From positions 29,657,899 to 29,721,898 of the forward strand of contig OZ022512.1 of assembly GCA_963989385.1 (NCBI GenBank): 64,000 nucleotides of DNA, read 5' to 3'. Of the stretch, positions 33,552 through 48,500 are shown one piece after another. Source of the stretch: Ctena decussata (lineage: Eukaryota; Mollusca; Bivalvia; Lucinida; Lucinidae). Position numbers and translations under genes: made by a program. Under the pieces are notes generated by a model that ran no database searches, was not told the DNA's origin, and was given only the letters and a program-made list of their open reading frames with translations. Every line of letters begins with the position of its first letter. Position 1 is the stretch's first letter.

Positions 33552-36500
33552 CTAAAACAAAGTTAAGGAAAAAGCTCAGAGACAGACCGAAAGTGAAAGT
33601 ACACATACCGTACCAATCGGACATCCTCGCCGATCTTAGATATACGGAATTGGCCGAAGTATTACGATTGACGTATTTTACTGTATTCTAGTTAATTCCC
33701 TTGAAATTTGAATATACTTGCAAAAAGGTACCTTCAGATGAATAGAAAAAATATTTTTCTGCGCGAAAAATGACGTTGGCTAATAAAAATCTGACCAGCC
33801 TGCACATAATCGTCAGGTTTAAATTTTCTTTTTGCTAGTCAAATTCTTTCCTTATGCTATCTTTGAAAGTATACAGTAACCTAACGACATGGGCCCTGAA
33901 TCCCCCACCCACTAATGAAAACTGACCAGCCTGCACATAATCAAGTCAGGTTTAAATTTTCTTTTTGCTAGTCAAATTCTTTCCTTATGCTATCTTTGAA
34001 AGTAAAGTATACAGTAACCTTACATTGAACAGCCTTTTTCCGTGCGTCGGCAGGTGTATGTGTGTATTAGGAGTTGTGCAAAACCTTCGCCGCTGGCAAA
34101 AATTGTGACACATGCTAATTATCAAATTCTAAAAACATAATCAGGAGCGGCTGTAGCGTAGTGGATAACACTCCAGACTACCAATCCAGGGGTCGCAAGT
34201 TCGATCCCCCTGCTTCTCCGGTCTTTCGGATGAGACTTTAAACCGAGGTCCCGTCTCCATATGACCTCGTTGTTGGTGGGACGTTAAACCCGAGTTCACT
34301 CACTAAAAACATAATCAGTGTTCAAGACATTCGACACTTTGTTTATCTGTAATAACTTTTGACAGCAGTGCGTGATTATTGGATTAATAATATTACACAT
34401 GGCTAAAATCCAGATAATTATGTCATTATATCCGTAAATTGTGTTTTTTCGGACCAAAAAAACGTGCCTTATGACATCTGAATCGGTTTTTCAAACTCGA
34501 ATTCGGTCAGAACCGACAAAAATTCTGATTTCTGTAGCCCTGTTCATGACATTGGGTATAATTAGTTAGGAGAAGTTAATATTGGTCAAGGTCAAATGCA
34601 GATCCTTACGAGATAAGCTTCATGACAATGGCAAACAGTGAGGGAAATCAAATATCTTATACTTTCCCCTTTTTATCCCCTCACACCACGAAGTGGTGAG
34701 GGGATATAGGTTTTGTCCCGTACGTAAGTACGTACGTACGTACGTATGTTCACCTTTTGTCAGCACTCTAGCGCCTTCATTTCTCAACGGATTTTGAAAT
34801 AACTTCACACAAGTGTAGGGCATGACAATATCTCGAGCAAGTTCGACTTTCAGGGTGCTGCGCCCAAGGTCAAGGTCACTGTGGCTATTTTTAGAAAAAC
34901 TTTGTCAGCGCTCTAGCGCCTTCATTTCTCAATGGATTTTGAAATAACTTCACACAAGTGTAGGGCATGACAATATCTCGAGCAAGTTCGACTTTCAGGG
35001 TGCTGCGCCCAAGGTCAAGGTCACTGTGGCTATTTTTAGAAAAACTTTGTCAGCGCTCTAAGCGCCTACATTTCTCAATGGATTTTGAAATAACTTCACA
35101 CAAGTGTAGGGCATGACAATATCTCGAGCAAGTTCGACTTTCAGGGTGCTGCGCCCAAGGTCAAGGTCACTGTGGCTATTTTTAGAAAAACTTTGTCAGC
35201 GCCCTAGTGCCAATATTTCTCAATGGATTTTGAAACAACTTCACACAAATGTAGGGCATGACAATATCTCAAGCAAGTTCGACTTTCAGGGTACTGCGCC
35301 CAAGGTCAAGGTCACTGTGGCTATTTTTAGAAAAACTTTGTCAGCCCTCTAGAGCCTACATTTCTCAACGGATTTTGAAATTACTTCACACAAGTGTAGG
35401 GCATGACAATATCTCAAGCAAGTTCGACTTTCAGGGTGCTGCGCCCAAGGTCAAGGTCACTGTAGCTATTTTTAGAAAAACTTTGTCAGCCCTCTAGCGC
35501 CTACATTTCTTAACGGATTTTGAAATTACTTCACACAAGTGTAGGGCATGACAATATCTCGAGCAAGTTCAACTTTCAGGGTGCTGCGCCCAAGGTCAAG
35601 GTCATTGTGGCTATTTCAAGAAAAAGTTTGTCAGGGCTCTAGTGCCTATATTTTTCTACGGATTTTGAAATAACTTCACACAAATGTAGGGCATGACAAT
35701 ATGTTGAGCAAGTTCTACTCTCAAGGTGCTGTGCCCAAGGTCAAGTTCACTGTGGCTATTTTTAGAAAAACTTTGTCATCGCTCTAGGGCCTACATTTCT
35801 CAGCGGATTTTGATATAACTTCACACAAATGTAGGATATGACAATATCTCGAGCAAGTAGTCTTGTGTGAGGGGATTTGTATCGCCTGCGATGCCTTGTT
35901 TAAATATGAGCCCCAACACAACGAATCCAACAAAAAGGCATGTGCACCCAGCAAAGACTCAGATCAGCCTGGGTATCTGCCCAGTCTGATCAGAGTCTAA
36001 AATGTTTGTATGGAGGTAGCTTAGACTCTTAGCCACCCTTTAAGAGCACAACTAAGATTCTGATCAGACTGGGCGGAAGCAAAGGCTGATCTGAGTCTTC
36101 AGAGGGCCTACATGCCACATTTTTGGTTCTGTCACAGTTCAAATATTTACTTTCTTTCTGCTATCTTGAATGGAGATGATCCAGCATTGTTCGGTCTAAA
36201 GGTGAATGGCTACATTCAGAGCTCCAGATAAGAAGGGTTTACAAGGATAATTTAGGGACAATTTTCCTTATTTCTGTGTAATAACGTATGTTGTGACCCC
36301 TCATTAGAAACGTCTCAGACGGTTCTAATAAGGGTTCACAACATATGTTTTTGTTGAGAAATAAAAATATCTTTGAATTATCCCTGTTACCCCTTCTTAT
36401 CTAAAGCTTTGCTGTAACATGCTTTTCCACCATTTTTACAACGGGAAACAACTTTTGTAACCCTGTATAACGAAGCGATTGCACTGTCAGGGGAAGTATC

Positions 36501-39500
36501 TCTGCTATTTTTTTCATTTTTGCTTCCCTTCTCAATGACAGTCAACTCTTAAAGGAAAAAAAATTGCCCCCTTAGGAGCAAATTCCTAAAGGAGCAAATT
36601 CTTTCCTACCAGAGTCGATCCCCCTTTAGAAGGGCTCCCATGAAGCAAACAGGAAGTCAAGAAAGTTGTTCCCCTTTGTAAAATGGCAGAAAAAACATGA
36701 AGGTGTAACCATATTCCTTAATCCTATGCAAAAAGTAAGACTTATACCCAAACACTATCATACCGTGGGGTATAAAAATAACTAGAAAATGTGTTTATGA
36801 AACACTATGCCCCCTACCATATGCTTGCCTCTAAAGAAGGCTTATCCCATAATGTTTGTACCTTTGTACCATAGGCTTCAATGCACTAAGTCGAAAAAGG
36901 GGCTTAACTAGGTAAAAAATTTACGATTTTTTTTCAGAAGTTAATCAGGTCATTTTCACTTTGGGCAATATCTTGCTGCAAAAAATCATGATCCTAATGT
37001 CAGGGGTTCTTGAGACATTTTGTTCACATGGTTCCATAAGCTTACAAGCTCCTAGCTCAAATACTTTTCAAGATATCTTGCTGACAAAGTCAAAATGTGG
37101 AAATTTTCAAAGGGCCATAACTTCCTCAAAAGTTGACATAATTCATTCACAACTTTTAAAATCAGTTCATCTGCTCATCACCTCCAATCACCTCCAATAA
37201 GCTGACAAAGTTTAAAGTCCCTAGCTCTTATACTTTCAGGGATTTTCATAGGCCAAATTTGGGAGTTAAAATTTCCCAAAATGAAAGAAAATTTCCCAAT
37301 TTCTCATTTAGTTCTACATTTTGGTGAAAATTTCATGAAAATTGGACCAGAAATAGCAAAGTTATAGATGTTTACATTCACATTTGTAGGAATTTCTCAT
37401 GCATTGTTCTAATAAAGGTAAATTAAAAACAGATGAACATGTTAAACTTTACTTTGTTATGATTTGAACTGAATTTAAAACCGAGATATTGTTTTTATCA
37501 ATCAGTCAAATGTTCCCAATTCTGATGATTTGTGTACTGTTTTTCCCAAATTCAAGTGCCCCTGGCCCCGAATTCAGAAAGGTAGGAAAATCCGTGACTT
37601 TTCAAGATATCTTGCTGACAAAGTCAAAATGCCAAAATTTTCAAAGGGCCATAACTCCTACAAAAATTGACGGAATTTATTCAAAACTAAATCATTTCAT
37701 CTACTCATCATTCCTAATAAGCTGTCAAAGTTTCAAGCCTCTAGCTCAAATACTTTCGACGATATCTTGCTGACAAAGGTCAAAATGAGGAAATTTTCAA
37801 AGGGCCATAACTCCCTCAAAAATTGACGGAATTTGTTTGAAAGTTAATCAGTTCATCTACTCATTATCACTAATATGCTGATATCATTTCAAGTCCCTAG
37901 CTCTTACACTTTTCAAGATATCTCACTGACAAAGTCAAAAAGCCAAAATTTTCAAAGGGCCATAACTCTTACAAAAATTGATGGAATTTGTTCGAAAGTT
38001 AATCAGTTCATCTACTCATTATTATTAATAAGTTGGCAAAGTTTCAAGCCCCTATCTTAAACCCTTTTTGAGATATCTTGCTGACAAGATTTTATTATGA
38101 ATTTTTGCCAAGTGGCATAACTCAAAAAAGAGACAATTCGGACAAGAAAAAAAATATGTTTCCGCTAAAGTTTCATGACGAATCCATATGTGAAATTTCA
38201 AAACTCTAGCATGCACAGTTTCTAAGATATGGTATGCGTGACTAATGGACAGACTGATGCACGCATGCACAGATGTATGCACGGACAGACAACCCAGAAG
38301 CAATATGCCCCCTCAACTTCTTCAAAGTTGGGGGCATAAAAATGAATAGAATGAAAAGGATACTGGTTATCTAATGTAACAAGATGTTGCCATGGGGATG
38401 CTGAGTCATGTGACCAGCTGTACAGCAGAATGTGACCTTTCTCCAAGCCAACTGATACCAGATAACTGAAAATAAAGAGGCAATAAAGATATTTGCTGAA
38501 TAGATATAGAGACATCATATTATGACAATAATTTAAACATATCTCGTGGCCCCCGTTTACCACCACCTCAGGGAGGCAGAGAGGCAACTGCAAGTGTGAT
38601 CCTTCTTGTGAGGCGTATTATATGTTTCTTGTGGAGAAATATGAAAAATTATCCACCAGGAACATTCATCAAATACTTGCCTTGTATTTACTTTACAAAT
38701 TTCAAATTTTCATTCAAATAATCAACAAACCTAGATGATATAACTCCAGCTGGCCTGCACTATTTTCCTGAAGCAACTAGTTTTATATAAACCATGTAAA
38801 CTATCCCCTAAGACAATAAATAGGCAAAGGCCTATTTAAGGATGGAACAGTGCATCACAGAAATTTAAGATATCTGAATATATTAGAATAAAAACGAAAG
38901 CATCTCTTTTTATCTTGCCAATTATTTCTAAGGCCTAAAGTGCAGTAAATCAGCAACTGCCTAATAATTCTAATAAAGAGTATTATGGTAAATGGGTATA
39001 CATAAAGAGGATGCAGCTCTTTTATTTTTGCCTCCCTTTATAGCTGGGTCAACTCTCAAAGGAAAGAATTTGCTCCTTTAGGAGCAAATTCTTTCCTTTC
39101 AGAATTGACCCAATGTCAAAGAGCTACCTCATCCAGAGAAGCAACATGAATTCATGCAAGTTAATGATATTATTTTCAGAACAGAGGCAGGGGATGTTTA
39201 TTAGAGCAGGGGCATTTATTAGAATTAACCCTCAAAGCACCAAAAATTAAAATAGTTAAATTTGCAAACAGTGTAGCTCCAGATGAGGTGGCTCATAATG
39301 AGCCACCTCATCTGAATCTACACTGTTCGCCCTCTAGTGTTCGAATTCTCAATTTGATATCGCTTAGACAACTCACTTTTTTAAACTCTGAAGACCTAAA
39401 TTTTGTTGTCTGCTTTTTGGCGCATTAAGGGTTAATACGGTACTCCTCTTCATTCAAGTCAGCCTTCTAGAGACATGCAAAAAGGGTGCTTATAGCGTAT

Positions 39501-42500
39501 GTAAACAACAAAGACCCAGACCATCAGATCAGTGGCTTGCTGTTGCTGCACATCAAGTGAGCTGCGACACAAGAAAACCAACAAAGTGGCATGTGTGCCC
39601 AGCCCCAACTCAGATCAGCCTAGGGCATCCGCCCAGTCTGATCAGAGTCTCTGCTTTGCACTAGTCTCAGGCCGACAGCGAAAACTATGATCAGACTGGG
39701 TCTGATGCCCAGGCTGATCTGAGTCTGCACTGGGCCCACATGCCACTTTGTTGGTTCTCTCGTGTCAATTATATGGGCCCTGGAGAAACTTAAAATGAAG
39801 TCTCTAGCCAAATTTCACAGACTGGTTTGATCCTTTGCTGTTAGCAGATGTTATGCCATCTCTTTTGCAGTTAACGTGATGATTGGGTCAGCTCAACTAG
39901 CATCATATTTCAAGCCCCACCCTACCCAAGCCCCACACACCAACCCCTGGCTCCACCTACCTGCCATTTCTCAGATGAACTGGGGCCATATCAACAGCAG
40001 TAGCAGAATCAGTGATGTCAAGTTTACCCACCGGTGAAGGAGTCTTGATAACTTCAGGACATGGCCAAACTACCACCTGTGACAATATCAGTATGACAAT
40101 AACTGTATTTAAAACAAAATATTCAGATCCCTAGATAAGAGGGAGTATTTGGTGATAATTAGGGATAATTTTTGTTAATTCTGGATAAAAACATATGTTG
40201 TGACCCCTCATCTGAACCGTCTTGACGAGACAGTTCAGATGAGGGGTCACAACATACGGTTTCAATGAGAAATAAAGAAAATTATCCCTCAATTATCATC
40301 AAATACTCCCTCTTATCTAGGGCTCTGATATTGCAGCGTTTGTGTGACCAAGTGGTTAGTGCTCCTGACTTCGGTTCATGGAGTCACATGTGGAGACTGT
40401 GGAGGCCAGATTCTTTCTGAATCTAAATGGTGTTTTGTTGCACAGAGCCCTTCATAATCACCCACCTATTGTCCTGATATGACTGACATACTGTTGAAAA
40501 ATGTGTAAATTTGCAAGTCATCCATCTATCAATATAGCACAGGTCCTAAATCTAAACTGATTCATGCACGGCAAAACCAACAAAGTGGTTGTACACCTAC
40601 CACAGACTCAGATCATCCTGAGTACTTCCCAGGTCTGATCAGAGACTGCTGCCTGCATGTAGGTAGCTAAGACCCTTAGCTACCCTTTAAGGGCTAAGAA
40701 AAGAGTCTGATCAGACTGGGCGGATGCCCAGGCTGGGGCATTCCCCATTCTGATCAGAGTCTTTGCTGACTGCATGGAGGCAGCTAAGACCCTTACCTAC
40801 CCTTAAACTGCTTAGCGAAGAGTCTGATCAGACTGGGTGGATGCCCAGGCTGATCTGAGTCTGTGCTGGGCGAACAACCACTTTGGTCTTCTCATGTCAT
40901 GGCTCAACTATTTATGTACCAGACTTATCCATGTTTAAAAGTGTATGGCTACACCTTCATGTTTGTCTGCCATTTTTACAAAGGGGAACAAATTTTGAGA
41001 CTTCCTGTTTGCTTCCCTGGAGGACAAAGCCCTTCCAAAAGGATACTTAGTCTTAAAGGAAAGAATTTGCTCTAAGGGGATGACCCCCACTGAGAAGGAA
41101 AGCAAAAATGAAAATGGCAGAGACGCTTCTCCTGAAAGTTTATCCTAACACCTTAATATGAACAAGGTCAGTTTGTCCCATCTGAAACACGGAATTAAAT
41201 GACTTGAGAATAATTATTTGTTAGACAAAATCTGAAGTTTCTGTTGAGAGAATTCCAGTCTGTAACGCTAGTGAAAAACTGGCGGAGCATGTATGCTATG
41301 CTCCTCTCAAATTGCAAGTGAAATGCTACCTGAGATTCATACAAACGAAAAGTATGATTTTCTCAACACTATAATTTTGAGTGAGCTAGCAATGTTCCAA
41401 AAAAAGAAAAAAAAAAGAAAAATGTGCAGATTTTTCTCTTGACACTAGTGTGATATGGAGATGTATGTTTGTGATTTTGTCTCCACTTCAATTATAAAAG
41501 TGACACAGACCAAATAATATAAACATGATAATTTCACCCTTAAAGCGCAAAAAATTAAAATTGTTGAATGGGCAAACAGTGTAGATCCAGCTGAGGTGGC
41601 TCATAATGAATCTACACTGTTTGCCCTCTAGTGTTCGAATTCTCAATATGATATCGCTTGGACGAGACATTTTTTGAAATTCTGCAGACGAAAATTTTGT
41701 AGCCTGCTTTTAGGCGCATTAAGGTTTAATGAAAGCAGACAAATTAACATTTGTTCAATTTGGTGTAAGAAAAATGTTCAAAACCTAAAACCTGTATCAT
41801 ACAGATACAGCTCACCTTTTTATCTCTAGAAGCTGTAGCAAAATATCTGTCATCATGTGACCAGCAACATGACCATATAATTCTAGCATGTACACATGTC
41901 TTCTTGTCAACACCCATCACTCTGGAGAACAGAGGCTCTGCAATAAACAAGAGTTGTCAGAAGGCAGAGGAGCATGGCTTGAGGAAGACTGACTTTCATG
42001 GACACCAAATAAATACGTGATCCTAAATTTTATGAAGTCAGTGTCATAGGATAAATAGAACCTGACACTTGTGGTAATTTCATATGAAATTTATGAAACT
42101 CGCCAAAATCTTGTTTCATAAATTTCATATGAAATGTCTATTTTGCTACACTCACATACTAATTTCTGTGAATTGCTTTTTCATATTCTAATTTGAACAA
42201 CCCAATATATGTAGTTGAAGATTTATAAAACTGCTCTTTCGGGAGCAGTCTGATCTGCATCTACACTGTTCCAGCATGCCAGTCACGATATTTTGGTTCA
42301 TTACAATGATAAACTTCCCAATACCTGACTCGGGCTGATCCTCTGTCTTCCTTCTATACAGACACCATGTTCTATCCCTGGACACCGACAAGAGGTATTC
42401 CCCACTGTGAGAGAATGCCAGCTGTGTCACAGTGAGGCTGTGACCTTCAACAGTACATATCTGTTGCCAGGTAACCGTATCCCATAGTATCACAGTTGCA

Positions 42501-45500
42501 AATTCTGCCTTAGCTGCCTGAAATGATATAACAGAAACTTACGGTGAATACAGTAGAACTTCAATGGCTCGAACCTGATGGCTCGTTAGTCCTGCCTGGC
42601 TGGAACTCTTTCCTTGGTCTCTTGAGGTCACTTTATAAAGAATTCAACCCTGGATGGCTAGAACTACCCTGGGCTGAAACTAATTTTCATGGTCCCAAGC
42701 CTGTTCGAGCCAATGAAATTCTACTGTATGTATACTTTGCAACTCTGCCATTTTGTTTGCTTCCCTTCTCTATGGGGTCATCTCTAAAAGGAAAGAATTT
42801 GCTCCCTAGGACCAAATTCTTTCCCCTAAGAGTAGACCCCATTTCGAAAGGGCTACGTATTACAGGGAAGCAAACATAAAGTCAAAGAAGTTGTCTCCCT
42901 TTGTAAAAAAAGGCAGATGTACATGAAGGTGGATCAATACACCTTAAATGATATATTAACCTTCTGCCCTAAACATCTGAAATGAACATTTTCAGAAAAT
43001 GGGAATCTGACAAATCATTAAAAATAGAATAAGGCAAGCACCATAGGTCAAGGTGAATCAGATTATAATGTGCTATCTCATTTCTTTTAGTTCTGCACAT
43101 TTCATAAAGGCATCTCATTTGAACTGCCAGGTTTAAAGGATTTTGAAACTGCCTGCAGAATTTTAATATTAGAACCTGTTCAAGATCCAATACAAATCTT
43201 TTGATACTGTAACCAATTTTTGAAATTATCCGAACATTTGAACAAAATGGCTTTACCATCACGCAAGACGCCCGAAAACTGCTGCTGAAATGGAACTCGG
43301 TTTAGGCCCCAGTACAACTGTTCCTGTAGGAAGCACATGTTTTTGTGGAGAGTTGACAGGAAGTAGCATAGAATGTAGGACCAGTCTGATCACAACCTAC
43401 AGATTATGTCCATGCCAATGGTCAGTGTTATTATAGCTATTTCAAGACAGATAGCCAGAGGGATGGATGGATTGATAACTGAACCAAAGAAAGGCTGGAT
43501 GTACACATTCTTTTTGGGATATGCAGCCGTATCAACAGTATTTCATTTATTTTGGGTCAAAAATCTAAAAATGTGGAGCGAGTAATTTCAACAAATCAGT
43601 AAAATTTCTCTCACCTTACAAGAGCTAGCCAGGACTTTTCCCTGAGGATCACAGGCCAAAGAAAATATTTCATAGCCATGACCATAGAGCTTCTGTACCT
43701 CTGGCCAGAGAGTATTCTGTAGTAAATGTTCTTCACTAGGGGGCTCTGGAATAGTAACAGCCAAAATATGACTTCTGAAAATGCTATGGCTTGCAAACTG
43801 ATTATCAGTTTAGTAAACTTTATGAGTATAGCAGCAGAGGATGAGCTATTTATTTATTGAATTTTGGTATAAAAGCTGCAAAAGTTTGACTGAATCTAAT
43901 TTTATTAGCTATGAACTAGACCAATCCACTTACTAGATAGCTTGCTCAAAAGCATCTTGCCCATCACTTAAGCAACTTTAATCTAAACTTTAACCTGTAA
44001 TGTATAGTGGGACACCAGTATAGGAGTGAGTGCAATAGCTCTTCTTGTACTTTCAAATGGGTTCGCTTTTTGGGGCAATGACTCTTCCAGATTAATTTTT
44101 ACCTCCCTTCCCATTAGAATTCAACTCTTTAAGAAAAGAATTTGTTCCTCTACGAGCAAATTCTTTCCTTTAAGAGTAGACTCCTTTCTAGGAGGGTTTC
44201 GTTGTGATCGGAATCAAACAGGACATTACATAAGTTTTCCTCCTTTGTAAAAATGGCAAAAGAAAACAAGAGCTTCACAAGCGGCGCATAATACACCCGT
44301 TTTAGTATCATGAAGGAGTTAAAGAATAAACAAGATTATTTATAGAAGGATGGACAAGCAGACAAACAAGGGAAATGACTCTATAATTAATAACTGCAAA
44401 GTTATTAAGACATCTAACACATCAAATACTATTAGTATACCAAAAATCAGCTTCCAAGGTGACGCAGCTCAGAAATTGAGAAATACCAAAGTCAAACAAG
44501 GGAGATAATTCATTAACTATGTAAATTAGAGTCACCATTCTTGGTCCTAATATATTCCCTTGGCAATCTACACATCACCATAAAGTTTTGTTAAAATATT
44601 TCCAACCGTTAAGGAGTTACAGAGTAAAACTGATATTGATGAAAGGGCAGATAACTCTGAAAGTAAGTAAGCCAGAGTTGTGGTTAATGCTCATGATACA
44701 TGGTACCCATACACCATAAAACTATTGGAAACTCGTATCAAAATAGGACTGTTTACAGTACCTTTTAAAGCAACAGCAGTAAAAACATTATCAGCATATT
44801 GTTCATTAATTCCTGGTTTTATTTCTAGATCTTCAGATGGGTCTGGAGGGGGGCCCTCAGGAAATATAGCCTTGTTAGACAGGCCCAGGGCAGGGACACT
44901 GGCCCCTTCTGGTCTGTGTTTAGCCTCCTGTATAGGAAAAATTGGAAAAGTATGAGACAAGTTCAACTCATTTGTTGCCTAAAAATGTGGAAGGTTCAAA
45001 ATATACAAATTTTGCACAACAGATGCACTTTATGCATGTTTCACTATTAAAGTGAATCTAGCTACATATAAGAAACAGTTTTATCAAATTCCTGAAGCTG
45101 GACCAACAACCCATCTATTGTGAGTTAAATGCACTGACTGTTGACCAGCCCATGGCAATTCAGAGATACCCTTCATCATGAAATTTTCTAAAGCAATTTA
45201 CTTCAAGAGCTAGAATTATTCATGTCTAAAATGTTTAGGATAAGACACTTTTACATTGTCTAAATGGTCTTAAGAGAACTGCTTAAAAGATGTCATTTTA
45301 AACTTCATGTCTGGAAGTCACGTAAGTCTATGACCGGCAGATGAAAGAATGGAAGTTACAATAAGAATTTAAAGTAAACAATTTCCTATTCAATGTTAAT
45401 TTACAAATTACACACACTTGAAAAAAGGAGGTTTCACTGATTTTCAGCAGAAGTCTGCATGAGGTTCTGAGGCTTTTCTATGTTTGTGTTTTCAGTATAA

Positions 45501-48500
45501 ATTTCTCCCTATCTCAAACTAGGCATAAGTTTGTTTTTTAAAAACACTATATCTCCAAAATTTCCCTCAGCTTTACCCGAAAGACAAAGAAAGAATATTC
45601 ACCTCTTTCTGTGATTCAGCTGTAAGGTCAACGCCACATATATTGCAAAAGTTGCCGATGAAGTTATTCGGAGCATCAAACACCCGTATCACTTTTTCAT
45701 CTGCTCCTGATGCATATCTATATCTGTGAATCATAGCTATACACTGCATGGCATAGCCATGCACCTGAGGTCTCGCTATTTCATACCATGATACCTGTAA
45801 AAAGTAGCAAATGTTATTAAACCTGTAACCTGCTTCAGGTGCACCTGCAGGATTTTGCAACAGTGCACACCCAGATCAGCTATTTGTTATTCAACTCCTT
45901 TGAGTTGAAACACCCTGTCAAATATGAATGGACTGGTGTAGATTGCAAGGCAGAAGAATCCAGCACTGACAGGTTAAAAGCAAAATAACAAAACATTAAA
46001 GTCAGACTGCTTTACATACTAAATCAGTGACATAATGTTTTAAGGATCATGGTTCCATATGTATCTATCATATGATCCCTAAATTATTTGTAACTCATTA
46101 TTCTCCTGGGATAGCCATTCATCTGCTCAACTTGTAACATTTTGTATGTCCTTTAATGGTTAAAATCTGATCAAATTAAATATGTAAATAGCCCCTTTAC
46201 AAGACATCTGTATTCCTGTCAACCAAACTACTGGCCCTCAGAAACTTTCACTCGAAAAGAATACCTACTCCAAGTAACAGTCTGCCATTCTTCTTCCACT
46301 TTTGTTTACCATATTAATCTTAATAAACGCCTCTGCTCTAATAAATGCCCCCTGCTTTTATTCCAAAAATAATGTTATATCAACTTGTATGAAGTCCTGT
46401 TTGCTTCTCTGGGTGAGATACAGCTTTGAAATGGGATCTACTCTTTTACTCTTTAAGACAAGAACTTGCTTCTGGCAAATTCTTTCCTTTAAGAGTTGAC
46501 CCCCCACTCCCCTTACTCTAAGAAGGGAGGTAAAAAACAGCAGAGTTGCATATTTATCCCCCTTAATGCTGTTTATTAGAGTTATCTTGACAGTGCCTGA
46601 TTTGTTACACTTTGGACTCTAAATAACGCCCGCTTTCGTCAAATGCAACATCCCCGTTGCACTTAACAGCATAAATATGGTATGTCCCTACTTTTTCAGG
46701 ACAAATGTCACTTGACATGACAAATTCTGGATAGGCTACAGCTCCATATATAACACTATGTTCTTATAAAAACAATATCTTTTTACATGTGCGTCCTGAG
46801 TTTGAAAGAAAATTTGAATGTTCTTAGGGATATAATCAAAAAGGGGTTATATCTGTTATTGACAAGTGCTGTCAAATACAGACTTTCAATAAAGTAAATG
46901 TATAAATTCAAAGGTGAAACAGTCAAGTTCAAATAATTCAGGATGAAAAGCTGAAACCACAAACAGCCTACTTCTTACCTGACGTCCATCTTTGACCCAT
47001 GGTGCATGTAATCTCACTGTCTCATCTAGACTGGCACTCACTAGGAAATTTCCCCCATCACGGTCCCAGTCTATGTCTTCTACAGAATCAAAATGGCCGC
47101 CAACAGTGACCATGTGACTCCAATTATCTGTGGTCTGTTCAAATAAATAGAAAAAAAATCTATTATGGAACAAAGCTTCTGTGAAATGCAATCTCACCTG
47201 CCTCACACTGCTTTAAGTTTCAGGAAAAGGCGCCAAAGCAATTTTCTTGTAGTACCTACATTATATACTCAGGGGCAAAAGAAAGTATATACTTTTTTAA
47301 TGCCTATAATTTACTTATTTTTCACTGCTCAGGTCTGAAATTCTGCATAATTTATTTTTACTCAAGGTGGATAAAAGTGGTGTAGTAAAATTTATGATTG
47401 AAACGCTTTCATTCCAATCCCATTAACTATTTTTTGTGTATATCTTATGTTGCATGTGAGTGAAATTATGAATAAAATATGTTTAAACTAAACGCTTGAC
47501 TAGCGGCACTATAAGTACATGCCAATTTTGCATGTTTCCCACATGCAGCAAAATGGACAATATAATTTTGCTGTTAATCTGCATTTGTAAGTTTTGGTGT
47601 GTTTTTTCTAAATAAACCACAACGTTTGCGTTTCATTTGCACGATGAAAAGCTCCCTGTGGCAAGCAGGATTCTTACACCCAGAAGCAAAATAAAGGATA
47701 CATTTTTAAATGCCGGTATTTTTATTAATATTCACTGCTCTGGTCTAAAATTTTACACGATGCATCTTTCCTCAAACTAGAAAAATGTGGCATTGTAAGA
47801 TTACTAAATGACTTGTTTGACTAGCGACACTATACGTACTTGTTTGTTTCCCCGTTTTTGCATGTGCATGATATTAAACAATTAGATTATTCTGCAAAAT
47901 CAGTATTTGCATTTTCGATTGTTTCTCTGAACAAACCAGTGTATGCATTTCATTTACATGATGGCAATGCTTTTGGCACAAACTGAAGTCATAACAGGCT
48001 GACTGCTCAAAGCTGTTAGTGGCTGGCTTGATAAAATACGCTAGAGTCACCACTGATTGGCGGTGAAGTGTATACTTTCTCTTTGCCTTTGACTACTTTT
48101 TCCTGTGCGTGTATGATTTCTGTCTGCCACAGAGAGCTTTGTCATTATGTAAATGAAACGCAAGCATTGTGGTTCATTTAGAAAAACAACTGAAATTTCA
48201 AATACAGATTAACAGCAAACTCGCATTGTCCAGTTTGCTGAAAGTGGAAAAAGTGCAAATCCGGTATGTATGTTCAGTGCCACTAATCAAGCATTACAAT
48301 AAGTAACTGTACTACACCACACTGATGTACATTGAGTAACGATAACTTATGCAAAATTTCAGGCCTGAGCCAAGAGAATTGAGTAAAATATATGCATTCA
48401 AGAAGTGTATTCTTTCATTTGCCTCTCAGTATAGTATGATTCTTAACCCATTTATGCTGGAAGACCCATAAAAGGGACATCGGCAAACAGTGTAGACCCA

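Noticed and set aside
35113..35497. Two open frames of 79 codons with repeated [17 protein letters not shown] protein
   Set aside because: They are frames through the 145-bp tandem repeat. Unit length is not a multiple of three and copies carry indels, so the frame is not maintained.
38222..38593. 123-codon minus-strand frame
   Set aside because: Only its middle (38364-38465) is the real ELP2 exon 19. The rest is intron and the 5' hairpin region of Hel-4.
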